Positions 1 to 6,258 are shown, numbered from the stretch's first letter. The stretch: DNA of 7,289 nucleotides from Chloroflexota bacterium (GCA_029858845.1 JAOUEG010000081.1:1-7289); one strand, 5' to 3'. The notes: generated from the sequence alone by a model not told the origin. A program made the numbers and translations.

Positions 1-278
1 GCGAACTGCGCCACCGCCGTGATGATGCCGATGGCCTGCAGGGCGAGGCCGGCGACCCAGGCCCACGACCTCGTCGTCCAGAACCCGTACGCCAGGACGA
101 GGCTCAGGCCCGCGTACAGGAGCGTGCCGGCCCCAACGGCGTACATGAACGTGTCCGGCACTGGGACCTCCGTCCCGAAGGTGGCGACGCCAACGAGCGC
201 GAGACCACCAATGAGCGCGGGGATGGCTGCGATCAAGGCCAGGACCGCAAGGATCGTGACACCCAGGGGACGCGACAT
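1..278 (-). CDS. Small polytopic membrane protein, C-terminus cut by window edge
   Basis: Reading leftward from the ATG at 278-276 gives 92 codons with no stop before the window edge, so the C-terminus is missing. The protein begins MSRPLGVTILAVLALIAAIP and is almost wholly hydrophobic. I see likely membrane segments at about residues 5-33, 45-67 and 71-90, with a short polar loop (TEVPVPD) between the first two and an aromatic-rich patch (FWTTRSWAWV) before the third. The start is well supported by a consensus GGAGGTG 4 bases upstream. It is divergent from the tetR-type gene across a spacer carrying a strong palindrome, which makes it the obvious candidate target of that repressor. The N-terminal style is shared by many short unassigned membrane proteins of Chloroflexota and Actinomycetota. 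I cannot name a family or function. Confidence 0.8.
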   Translation of the reverse strand, partial: MSRPLGVTILAVLALIAAIPALIGGLALVGVATFGTEVPVPDTFMYAVGAGTLLYAGLSLVLAYGFWTTRSWAWVAGLALQAIGIITAVAQF

Positions 279-282
279 GCTT

Positions 283-289
283 CACCTCC
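283..289 (-). promoter_or_regulatory. Ribosome binding site of the left-edge membrane protein
   Basis: On the minus strand the bases read GGAGGTG, a near-perfect Shine-Dalgarno sequence, 4 bases before the ATG at 278. It fixes the start of this gene, which lies on the strand opposite a longer but non-coding frame. Confidence 0.75.
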
Positions 290-294
290 AACGC

Positions 295-345
295 CGTAGC
301 GCGAGATCTGACGTGCGGTATTACGCTACGACACGTAGCGTAGCG
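295..345. repeat. Cluster of GTAGCG half-sites around the operator
   Basis: The hexamer GTAGCG occurs at 296-301, 335-340 and 340-345 on the plus strand, and as its complement CGCTAC at 324-329. Two of these copies form the arms of the palindrome. The copy at 340-345 abuts the right arm. The copy at 296-301 lies just upstream of the membrane-protein ribosome site. A related octamer, ATTACGCT, occurs at 320-327 and again at 384-391, next to the ribosome site of the repressor gene. The arrangement suggests secondary repressor contacts near both starts, though short copies could be chance. Confidence 0.45.
322..342. promoter_or_regulatory. Perfect 9-3-9 palindrome, probable TetR-family operator
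   Basis: The left arm TACGCTACG (322-330) and right arm CGTAGCGTA (334-342) are exact reverse complements around the 3-base centre ACA. This is the size and symmetry typical of TetR-family operators. It sits in the middle of the spacer between the divergent membrane-protein and repressor genes, 60 bases before the repressor start and 44 bases before the membrane-protein start. It could therefore control both directions. The symmetry is seen directly. Assignment to this particular repressor is inferred from position. Confidence 0.7.
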
Positions 346-401
346 AATCAGCACAGCGATGTCCAGCCTCCAGCTGGTCTTGCATTACGCTCTGGAGACT
401 C

Positions 402-980
402 ATGACCGCGATCGAGCCATCCCGAAGGGGTCGACCCCGCAGCCAGCGCACGCACGAGGCGATCCTCGAGGCGACGCGTTCGCTGCTCCTCGAGAAGGGC
501 TACCCGGCGCTGACGATCGACGCGGTGGCGGCGCGGGCTGGCACGGCGAGGACGACGGTCTACCGTCGATGGGCGACCAAGGGTGCGCTCGTGCTGGAGG
601 CGACTGCCGAGCATCTCGCGATCGGCATCGTTCCGGACGCCGGCAGTACGCGCACCGATCTCGGAGTGGCGCTCCGTCAGCTCACCGCGACGTTCTCGGA
701 TCGGCTCGCGGCGATCGTGATGCTGGCCGTGATCGCCAACCTGGACGAGGATCCGTTCATGGCGCGCACATTCCGGAGCGAGATCGTCTACCCGTGGCGG
801 ACGTCCGCGGCTGCCGCGCTCGAGCGGGGCGTGGCTCGCGGCGATCTTCCTCCGGACGCGGACATCCCATTCCTGCTCGACGTGATCGTCGGGACGGTGT
901 TCCAGCGCGCGGTCATCAACGCGCAGTCAGAGACGGACGGGCTCGACGAGGCGATCCTCGACCTGGTGCTTGCCCGGTAG
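402..980 (+). CDS. TetR/AcrR-family transcriptional regulator
   Basis: This 192-residue protein is a one-component repressor that would bind DNA as a dimer and release it when a small molecule binds the C-terminal domain. The N-terminal part (about residues 15-63) is a clear TetR_N domain: an opening helix HEAILEATRSLLLEKGY, then the helix-turn-helix at about 39-58 (IDAVAARAGTARTTVYRRW) followed by the usual TKGALV stretch. Residues 80-192 are helical and resemble TetR_C_11-type ligand domains, including the conserved style ERGVARGDLPPDADIPFLLDVIVG. Length is normal for the family. The ATG at 402 has GGAG at 394-397, slightly close. It precedes the HTH by a short basic tail (RRGRPRSQR), as is usual. 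It is divergent from the left membrane-protein gene and convergent with the response regulator, 50 bases away. Autoregulation through the upstream palindrome is likely. The ligand cannot be told. Confidence 0.93.
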   Translation: MTAIEPSRRGRPRSQRTHEAILEATRSLLLEKGYPALTIDAVAARAGTARTTVYRRWATKGALVLEATAEHLAIGIVPDAGSTRTDLGVALRQLTATFSDRLAAIVMLAVIANLDEDPFMARTFRSEIVYPWRTSAAAALERGVARGDLPPDADIPFLLDVIVGTVFQRAVINAQSETDGLDEAILDLVLAR

Positions 981-1030
981 GGCACGAAGGAACAACAACC
1001 GTACGGACGGCCCTGTCCCGGGCTGCCGGA

Positions 1031-1687
1031 TCAGCGTGCCCCATCCAGGTAGAGCAGGACGGCGAGCACGCGACGGTTGGCGTCCGGATCTTCCTCCAGC
1101 CCAAGCTTCGAGAAGATCGTGCTGCACGTGCCCTCGAGGGTCTTGACGGTGATGCCGAGTCGCTCGGCGATCGCCCGGTTCGACCGACCTTCGGCGAGCA
1201 GGGCCAGGGCCTCGCGCTCCCGGTCGGTCAGGCGGCTGATGCGATCGTCGCGCCGCCGCGCCCGGACGAGCTCATCGACGACGGCCGGGTCGATCGCCGA
1301 GCCCCCACTCGCCACCCGGCCCGCGGCATCGAGGAGCTCCTGGGCATCACCCAGCCGGTCCTTGAGCAGGTAGCCGACGCGGTCCACGCCACTGCCCAGG
1401 AGCTGGAGCGCGTAGCCGGGCTCGAGGTACTGCGAGAGCACCAGGACTCCGACCGTGGGATGCACCTCACGGATCCGCAGGGCGGCTGCCAGTCCACCGC
1501 TCGTCCCAGGCGGCATCCGGATATCCACGACCGCGAGGTGCGGCTCTGCCGCGGCCACCACGTCGAGCAGCTCGGTTGCGTCGCTGGCTTCGGCGACGAT
1601 CCGGAACCCGCCTTCCGACAGGATCCGTGCGACGCCCTGGCGGATGACGACCGAATCGTCGGCGACGATCGCCCGCGGCTCGATCAC
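1031..1687 (-). CDS. NarL/LuxR-family two-component response regulator
   Basis: This 218-residue protein is the DNA-binding partner of the histidine kinase encoded just upstream. The receiver domain covers about residues 4-120: the acidic pair D10-D11, the phosphoacceptor D55 in the VVDIRMPPG stretch, the switch residue S85 in VLVLSQYLEPGYA, and K109 in GYLLKDRLGD. The output domain at about 153-200 is a LuxR-type HTH: LTDREREALALLAEGRSN, then IAERLGITVKTLEGTCSTIF and SKLGL. The recognition helix has LEGT where most family members have VEGH or VEXH, a mild deviation. The start is GTG at 1687. It overlaps the kinase stop by 4 bases (GTGA), indicating translational coupling and one operon. The family activates or represses promoters on phosphorylation, and the divergent exported-protein gene is a candidate target. 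Close relatives are LiaR, DesR and VraR, but the sequence does not justify a specific symbol. Confidence 0.95.
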   Translation of the reverse strand: MIEPRAIVADDSVVIRQGVARILSEGGFRIVAEASDATELLDVVAAAEPHLAVVDIRMPPGTSGGLAAALRIREVHPTVGVLVLSQYLEPGYALQLLGSGVDRVGYLLKDRLGDAQELLDAAGRVASGGSAIDPAVVDELVRARRRDDRISRLTDREREALALLAEGRSNRAIAERLGITVKTLEGTCSTIFSKLGLEEDPDANRRVLAVLLYLDGAR

Positions 1688-3450
1688 TGGACCGGGAGGC
1701 TCGCCCGGACCGTGGTGCCCTTCCCGGCCCGGCTGTCGATCGTCAGCGTCCCTCCAAGTGCGGTCATCCGGTCATCGAGACCGCGGAGGCCGGACCCGCG
1801 ACGCGGGTCCGCGCCACCGATCCCATCGTCCGCGATCTCGAGCTCCAGGTGCTGGTCGACGCTGACTGCGCTGATGCGGGCGTGCGAGGCCCCCGCGTGC
1901 CGCTGCGTGTTGGTGAGCGCCTCGGCGATCGTGAAGTAGGCCGTCGACTCGACGACCGCAGGGAGCCGCTCGGGTACCTCGACGTGCACCTCGACCGGGA
2001 CCGAGGCCCGACGAGCCAGGCCCGCGACCGCCGGCCCGAGACCCTCATGCTCGAGGATCGCCGGGTGGATCCCCCGCGCGAGCTCGCGCAGCTCGCGGAT
2101 CGCCCCGGCGAGCTCGTTCGACAGTGCGTCGAGGTGATCCCGCAGGGGTCCCGGCGCCTCCGCCGACCCGGCGATGGCACGCGCCTCGTTGAGCGCGAGC
2201 GAGACGGCCACGAGACGCTGCTGGGCGCCGTCGTGGAGGTCACGCTCCAGGCGCCGGCGCTCCTCCTCGGTAGCCGTCACGATGCGGGCCCGGGACGCGG
2301 TGACCTCTTCGAGCTGGGTCCGCAGCGCTGCCTCAAGGCGCTCGTTCTCGAGAGCGAGCCGAAGGACGGGGATCACGCCAGCGAGCAGCTCGGGGTGCTC
2401 CAGCACAGCCGGGTCGTGGACGAGGGCGGCTGCCGGGGCGTCGCTCGAGCCGACCGTCGTGACCGAGCGTCCTGTCTCCGGGCCGGGCAGCGCGACCGTC
2501 CTCCCGTCCTCCGCAAGCCAGGTGCCGTCCCCGCATGCCCGCAACAGATCGAGCGACGGGTCACCGAGCGCCGTCCGGACGGCGGCGCCCATCGTGCTCG
2601 CCGCGTCGGGGCCACCAAGGTGGGCCGCCAGGGGCGCGAGCGGTCCGACGGCACGCCGCTGCCGCAGCACGCCGAGCAGGAACGCGATGGGGACGAGCAC
2701 CCGCAGCGCGAACACGGCCCATCCGAGGAGGTAGTCGATCGGCGGCGCCAGCTCGACGACCGCAGTCTCTGTGCCCGTCGACCAGGCGTAGTCGAATGCG
2801 CGCCAGGTAGCACCGGTCATCGCGAGCGACCCGGCGACGAGCACGGGCCACCGGCTCCGCCTGGCGACCGTGCCGGCGCCGATCAGGCGCGAGACACCGA
2901 CCAGGCCGACCACGACGAACAGGATCGCCATCACGAGGTTCGAGCCTGTTTCCACGATGGCGAACAGCTCGGGATCCGTTGCGATGGCGAAGGGGTTCGG
3001 TGGGAAGCCCGAACCGGGGCCCAGGAAGACCGCCGGGTCTTGGAGGAACAGCCGACCGGCGCTGCGCACCGCCATGGCTCCGGCCAGTGCCAGGACCAGT
3101 GGCCGCGGGCGGAGCGGGTTGCCCGGGGCCGAGAGGAGGAGCAGGAGGATCGCCAGGGTGAGGTCGTAGTAGCCCTCGAACGCGAACCCGAGCGTCGTCA
3201 GGACCGGGCGGAGCGTTGGTCCGTAGCTGCCGACGAACCACAGCGCGCCGCTCGCGATGAGCAGCGGACCAGCGGGGGATGCTGGCCGATACCAGGCGGC
3301 GAAGAGGCCTGCGGCCACGAACGACAGACCTGTCACGGCGTCCAGAGCGAGGAACTCGAGCGGAGCGCCGCTGGCTGCGCCGACGGCGGTCGTCACGGCG
3401 GCGAATGCCGTGGCCCCGGCTGCCATGAGCACCACCGTCGATCGCTTCAT
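1684..3450 (-). CDS. Membrane histidine kinase, LiaS/DesK/NarL-partner type
   Basis: With the ATG at 3450 the protein has 588 residues. The N-terminal half carries roughly eight membrane segments (about 5-25, 35-54, 60-77, 95-110, 117-128, 171-188, 202-218, 240-262), with no large extracytoplasmic domain, which fits sensing within or at the membrane. A cytoplasmic linker (about 270-370) is weakly GAF-like and leads into a coiled segment (ALENERLEAALRTQLEEV). The HisKA_3 domain follows at about 393-460, with phosphoacceptor H406 in ERDLHDGAQQRL and the ARGIHPAILEHEGLGPAV signature. The HATPase_c domain is at about 501-587, with N514 (ALTNTQRHA), G1 box DDGIGG (541-546) and G2 box GSGLRGLDDR. 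The reading frame stays open to a TTG at 3540, but the extra 30 residues are polar, Pro/His-rich and unlike a kinase N-terminus. No clear ribosome site precedes either start, so the exact start is uncertain. The ligand is unknown. Confidence 0.93.
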   Translation of the reverse strand: MKRSTVVLMAAGATAFAAVTTAVGAASGAPLEFLALDAVTGLSFVAAGLFAAWYRPASPAGPLLIASGALWFVGSYGPTLRPVLTTLGFAFEGYYDLTLAILLLLLSAPGNPLRPRPLVLALAGAMAVRSAGRLFLQDPAVFLGPGSGFPPNPFAIATDPELFAIVETGSNLVMAILFVVVGLVGVSRLIGAGTVARRSRWPVLVAGSLAMTGATWRAFDYAWSTGTETAVVELAPPIDYLLGWAVFALRVLVPIAFLLGVLRQRRAVGPLAPLAAHLGGPDAASTMGAAVRTALGDPSLDLLRACGDGTWLAEDGRTVALPGPETGRSVTTVGSSDAPAAALVHDPAVLEHPELLAGVIPVLRLALENERLEAALRTQLEEVTASRARIVTATEEERRRLERDLHDGAQQRLVAVSLALNEARAIAGSAEAPGPLRDHLDALSNELAGAIRELRELARGIHPAILEHEGLGPAVAGLARRASVPVEVHVEVPERLPAVVESTAYFTIAEALTNTQRHAGASHARISAVSVDQHLELEIADDGIGGADPRRGSGLRGLDDRMTALGGTLTIDSRAGKGTTVRASLPVQ

Positions 3451-3485
3451 GGCGACGGATGGTCGCACAAGCGTCAACCGCGGAC

Positions 3486-3503
3486 ACCCGGGGAATCCCG
3501 GGT
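3486..3503. promoter_or_regulatory. Inverted repeat in the kinase/exported-protein divergent spacer
   Basis: The arms ACCCGGG (3486-3492) and CCCGGGT (3497-3503) are exact reverse complements around GAAT. The element lies in the 131-base spacer, 36 bases before the chosen kinase start and 78 bases before the exported-protein start. NarL/LuxR-type regulators commonly bind short inverted repeats, so this may be the site for the response regulator encoded by the operon. In G+C-rich DNA a CCCGGG-based repeat can also arise by chance. Confidence 0.35.
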
Positions 3504-3548
3504 CGGTCGGCCGGGGATGGCTCTCTGGGTGATGGCGCAACGTGGCCG

Positions 3549-3554
3549 TATGGT
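3549..3554 (+). promoter_or_regulatory. Possible -10 element of the exported-protein gene
   Basis: The hexamer TATGGT fits the TANNNT pattern of a -10 box and lies 27 bases before the ATG, leaving room for a short leader with the AGGAGG ribosome site at 3571-3576. I see no convincing -35 hexamer 16-18 bases upstream, so this is a weak call. Confidence 0.25.
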
Positions 3555-3581
3555 CGGAGCCTCATCCAACAGGAGGAAGCC

Positions 3582-4058
3582 ATGCACCGGAGAACCCTCG
3601 CCCGAGCCGTCGCGATCGCCGCGGTTGGATCCGCGATCATCGTCGGGTCCGTCAGCGCCGCAGCCCCGACCGTCCGGGTCAGCGACTCGTACACCGTGCG
3701 GTTTCACGATCCCCTCTGCGGCGTGGACCAGATGACGACGCTGACCGAGCGTTGGACCTGGACCGAGTTCGCGGACGGATCGGCAACGCTCCACGTTGTC
3801 CGGACCTTCGTCCCCGACGACCCGAGACTGCCCGCTGAGAAGGGTGCCGGCACCAACCGCATCTCGCCCGACGGGACCCAGACGGTGACTGGTGCCCCGT
3901 TGCGCATCTACTGGCCGGAATCGACCGGCAAGCACGGGATCATGGTCGTCGCAGCAGGGATCGCCGTGTTCTCCGAGGACGGCGCGACCTTCCGGGGGCG
4001 GACGCCCGACCTGAGCGACGAGGCGCTCGACCGGTACTACTGCGGCGAGGTTGACTAG
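3582..4058 (+). CDS. Small exported protein of unknown function
   Basis: This 158-residue protein has a classic Sec signal peptide: a basic start (MHRRTLAR), a hydrophobic core to about residue 24, and a likely cleavage after VSA at residue 26. The mature part of about 130 residues has alternating hydrophobic/polar stretches suggestive of beta structure (RVSDSYTVRFHDPLCG, DGSATLHVVRTFVPD, LRIYWPESTGKHGIMVV). It has only two cysteines, C46 and C154, near its two ends, which could form one disulfide after export. I see no lipobox, C-terminal anchor or catalytic motif. The ATG at 3582 follows a perfect AGGAGG (3571-3576), so the start is secure despite a longer open frame upstream. It is divergent from the two-component operon and convergent with the crotonase gene. 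It resembles unassigned small secreted proteins seen in Actinomycetota and Chloroflexota, but I do not recognise a named family. Confidence 0.85.
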   Translation: MHRRTLARAVAIAAVGSAIIVGSVSAAAPTVRVSDSYTVRFHDPLCGVDQMTTLTERWTWTEFADGSATLHVVRTFVPDDPRLPAEKGAGTNRISPDGTQTVTGAPLRIYWPESTGKHGIMVVAAGIAVFSEDGATFRGRTPDLSDEALDRYYCGEVD

Positions 4059-4146
4059 CCGTCCGATCCGCCTGGCGGGATGCCGGCCGTTGCCACTGAG
4101 AAGAAGTTGCTCATCGCGGACGTATCCGGTCGTCCGGAGGCAGGCG

Positions 4147-4172
4147 GGAAACGGCGCTCTAGCGCCGTTTCC
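4147..4172. terminator. Strong hairpin between convergent genes, probable bidirectional terminator
   Basis: The arms GGAAACGGCGCT (4147-4158) and AGCGCCGTTTCC (4161-4172) pair perfectly over 12 bases around a central CT. It lies 88 bases after the exported-protein stop (4058) and overlaps the end of the crotonase gene. The stop codon of that gene (4159-4161) sits at the hairpin tip and its last codons form one arm. There is no clean U-run after either side; the T/A triplets fall inside the stem. It may be a rho-independent terminator of weak form, or a 3' end-protecting hairpin serving both transcripts. Confidence 0.55.
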
Positions 4173-4920
4173 GGTCGAGGAACTCGCGAAACCGCTGGCG
4201 CGTGTCAGGCGATCGGAAGCAGGCGAGTTCGCCCTCCTCCTCACTTCGCGTCGCCGCGTCGAACTGGCCGTCCAGGGCGCGATGGAACCCGATCTTGGTC
4301 CAGGCGACGCCGACGCGTGGGTACGACGCGATCCGATGCGCGAAGGCTTCCGCTTCGGCCAGCAGGGACTCGGGCTCTGTCACCCGGTTGACGAAGCCGA
4401 TCCGCTCCGCCTCCTCGGCGTCGATGCTCTCCGCGTCGAGCGTGAGGTACATCGCACGGCCGAGGCCGACGACCCGCGGCAGGAGCCAGGTCATGCCGCT
4501 CGTCGGGCTCAGACCGAGCGGCGTGTCGGGCAGGCCGAATTGTGTCCCCGTGGCGGCGAAGCGCACGTCGCACATGAGCGCCAGCTCGAAGCCGCCCGCC
4601 AGCGCGTAGCCATGGATCGCCGCGATGATCGGCTTCGGGCAGGCCCGGAATGCCGTGGAGACCCGCATGTAGCGCGAGATCGTGTCCGCGAAGGCGGGCT
4701 CGTCCATCGCCTCCATCGCCTTGATGTCGCCGCCGGCGGAGAACGCGCGGCCGCGGCCGGTGAGCACGGCCGCCCCGATCGATTCCGAGCGGCCCAGCGT
4801 GTCGACGGCTTCGTAGAGTCCGTCCAGCATCTCGTCGTTGATGGCGTTGAGCTTGTCCGGCCGGGCAAGCGTGATGAGCGCGACATCGCCCCTGATCTCG
4901 ACCTCGACGACGGCCATCAT
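4159..4920 (-). CDS. Enoyl-CoA hydratase/isomerase family (crotonase fold) protein
   Basis: This 253-residue protein is a full-length crotonase, a cytoplasmic enzyme family acting on acyl-CoA thioesters through an oxyanion hole. The first oxyanion segment is RGRAFSAGGDIKAM (A62 region, residues 56-69). The second is IHGYALAGGFELALMCDVRFA (102-122), with G110. E112 matches the first catalytic glutamate of rat mitochondrial hydratase (E144). The second glutamate position (E164, in QPE) is aspartate here, D132 in FGLPDTPLG. The next segment, GLSPTSGMTWLLPRVVG, resembles the PaaG region around its catalytic aspartate, but that position is T140. Hydratase, isomerase or another crotonase activity is therefore possible. 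The start ATG at 4920 overlaps the ligase stop by ATGA, so the two are translationally coupled. A second ATG follows directly at 4917. Pairing with a PaaK-type ligase suggests aromatic or unsaturated acid catabolism. Confidence 0.93.
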   Translation of the reverse strand: MMAVVEVEIRGDVALITLARPDKLNAINDEMLDGLYEAVDTLGRSESIGAAVLTGRGRAFSAGGDIKAMEAMDEPAFADTISRYMRVSTAFRACPKPIIAAIHGYALAGGFELALMCDVRFAATGTQFGLPDTPLGLSPTSGMTWLLPRVVGLGRAMYLTLDAESIDAEEAERIGFVNRVTEPESLLAEAEAFAHRIASYPRVGVAWTKIGFHRALDGQFDAATRSEEEGELACFRSPDTRQRFREFLDRKRR

Positions 4921-6251
4921 TCGACCTCCACTCGATAGCTCCGGATCACCCGGCGGGTCTTCTTCTCAGTCGCGATGCCGCCCGGTCGAACGAGCGACAC
5001 CGCCGCCGTGAAATTGAGCTCCGCCCGGAGTCGGGTCGCGACCTCCCGCGCGAGCGCCTCGTGCTGCGCCGCAGGCAGTTCGGGCGCGACCTCGACGGTC
5101 AGCGGTACCGGATAGTCGATCGGCGGCGGGCGATCGATGACGACCCTGAACTCGCCGGTGACGCGTGGCGCGAGGCTCATGAGGACCGCCTGGATCGACA
5201 GCGGGAAGACGTTCACCCCCTTGACGATGAACATGTCGTCAGACCGACCGAGGATCCGGAACCGGAAACTCGTCCGCCCGCACGCGCACGGATCGGTGAA
5301 CACCTGCATCAAGTCGTGCGAGCGCATCCGCAACAGCGGGCAGGCCTCGCGATGGATCGAGGTGTAGACGACCTCGCCCTGCTGGCCATCGGTGAACGGC
5401 AATACCTCGCCGCTGTCGGGGTCGACGAGCTCGGCGATGGCGATCCCCGTCCCGCCGAAATGAACGCCGTTCTGCTGTTCGCACTCCCCGGAATGCAGGC
5501 CCAGCTCGCCGGTGCCGTACTGGTCTCGCGCGACCATGCCCCAGGTGTCCTGGATCCGCTCGCGATAGCCCGGCACCTGCAGGCCGGCCTCACCCGAGAA
5601 GTAACCCCTGCGCAGCCCGACCGAACGCGGCTCGATGCCGAGTTGGCCGGCCACCTCGGCCAGGCGCACGGCGTAGGACGGGGTCGCCCAGATGCCGATC
5701 GGGTCGACCAGCCCGGCCATCATCGTCAGCAGACGTTCGCTGTGGCCGACTCCGAACGGGATGGTGGCCGCGCCGACGGTTTCGAAGGTCAGGTGATCGC
5801 TCAAGCCGCCGGCGTACAGGTTGTAGTTCATGCACTCGAACACGATGTCGCCCGGCCGGCAGCCCATCGCCCACAGCGCCCGCGCGCCCGTCTCGCAATA
5901 GTCGGCGATATCGCGGCGCGTCAGTCCGATCCGCATCGGCTGACCGGTCGTACCACCCGTCGCCTGGATGCGCACGATCCGGTCGAGCGGCGCGCACTGG
6001 TTGGCGCCGAGCAGCGTGCCGTCGGCCTGGGAATCCGCGATCTCGGCCTTCTCCATGAACGGGATGCGGGGGAGGTCGGCGACGTGGCGGATCTGGTCCG
6101 GCTTCACGCCCGCCATGTCGAGCCTGGCGCGGTAGAACGGGCTGGTCGCATAGTCGTAGGCGATCTGTTCGGCCAGGCGTTCGTTCTCGAGCCGCCGCAC
6201 CGCCCCGGGCGACAGCGTTTCGATCGCCTCGTTCCAGAACCTGCCGGTCAA
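4917..6251 (-). CDS. PaaK-type phenylacetate/aryl-CoA ligase (AMP-forming)
   Basis: This 444-residue protein matches the usual length of phenylacetate-CoA ligase (EC 6.2.1.30), which uses ATP to adenylate a carboxylic acid and transfers it to CoA in the cytoplasm. The N-terminus (FWNEAIETLSP, then SPFYRARLDMAGV) is typical of PaaK. The phosphate-binding loop is ATGGTTGQP (97-105). YGTGEL is at 245-250, D313 in RSHD, and the hinge region GRSDDMFIVKGVNVFP is at 335-350. The C-terminal AMP-binding subdomain ends with TEKKTRRVIR, holding candidate catalytic lysines K430/K431. C257, H264, C322 and C324 (PCACGRT) are placed like the metal site reported in some PaaK-like proteins; that is inference. 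The TTG start is chosen because GGAGG lies 7 bases upstream. It is the first gene of the pair with the crotonase. No other phenylacetate genes lie in view, so the true acid may be another aromatic. Confidence 0.93.
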   Translation of the reverse strand: MTGRFWNEAIETLSPGAVRRLENERLAEQIAYDYATSPFYRARLDMAGVKPDQIRHVADLPRIPFMEKAEIADSQADGTLLGANQCAPLDRIVRIQATGGTTGQPMRIGLTRRDIADYCETGARALWAMGCRPGDIVFECMNYNLYAGGLSDHLTFETVGAATIPFGVGHSERLLTMMAGLVDPIGIWATPSYAVRLAEVAGQLGIEPRSVGLRRGYFSGEAGLQVPGYRERIQDTWGMVARDQYGTGELGLHSGECEQQNGVHFGGTGIAIAELVDPDSGEVLPFTDGQQGEVVYTSIHREACPLLRMRSHDLMQVFTDPCACGRTSFRFRILGRSDDMFIVKGVNVFPLSIQAVLMSLAPRVTGEFRVVIDRPPPIDYPVPLTVEVAPELPAAQHEALAREVATRLRAELNFTAAVSLVRPGGIATEKKTRRVIRSYRVEVE

Positions 6252-6258
6252 GATCGAA

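Noticed and set aside
19..405. Plus-strand open frame at the left edge
   Set aside because: It is antisense to the membrane-protein frame, which has a consensus ribosome site and three membrane segments. The plus frame has no ribosome site and a disordered composition.
979..1030. Possible terminator between the convergent repressor and response regulator genes
   Set aside because: The only complementary pieces (AGGGC with GCCCT, and GGAC with GTCC) make short stems or a loop of 26 bases, with no U-run. I see no convincing hairpin.
359..1939. Long plus-strand open frame of 526 codons crossing the repressor and the response regulator
   Set aside because: It is out of frame with the repressor, antisense to the regulator, rich in Arg/Gly/Asp with no domain pattern, and has no ribosome site. 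It is a G+C-rich shadow frame.
3451..3540. Thirty-residue N-terminal extension of the kinase from a TTG at 3540
   Set aside because: The extension is polar and Pro/His-rich, lacks a ribosome site, and precedes a start that directly begins a membrane segment. Not fully excluded.
1849..3735. Plus-strand open frame of 628 codons opposite the kinase
   Set aside because: It is antisense to a kinase with intact catalytic motifs. The translation is a charged, low-complexity run of Arg, Glu, Asp and Gly, typical of a shadow of a G+C-rich gene.
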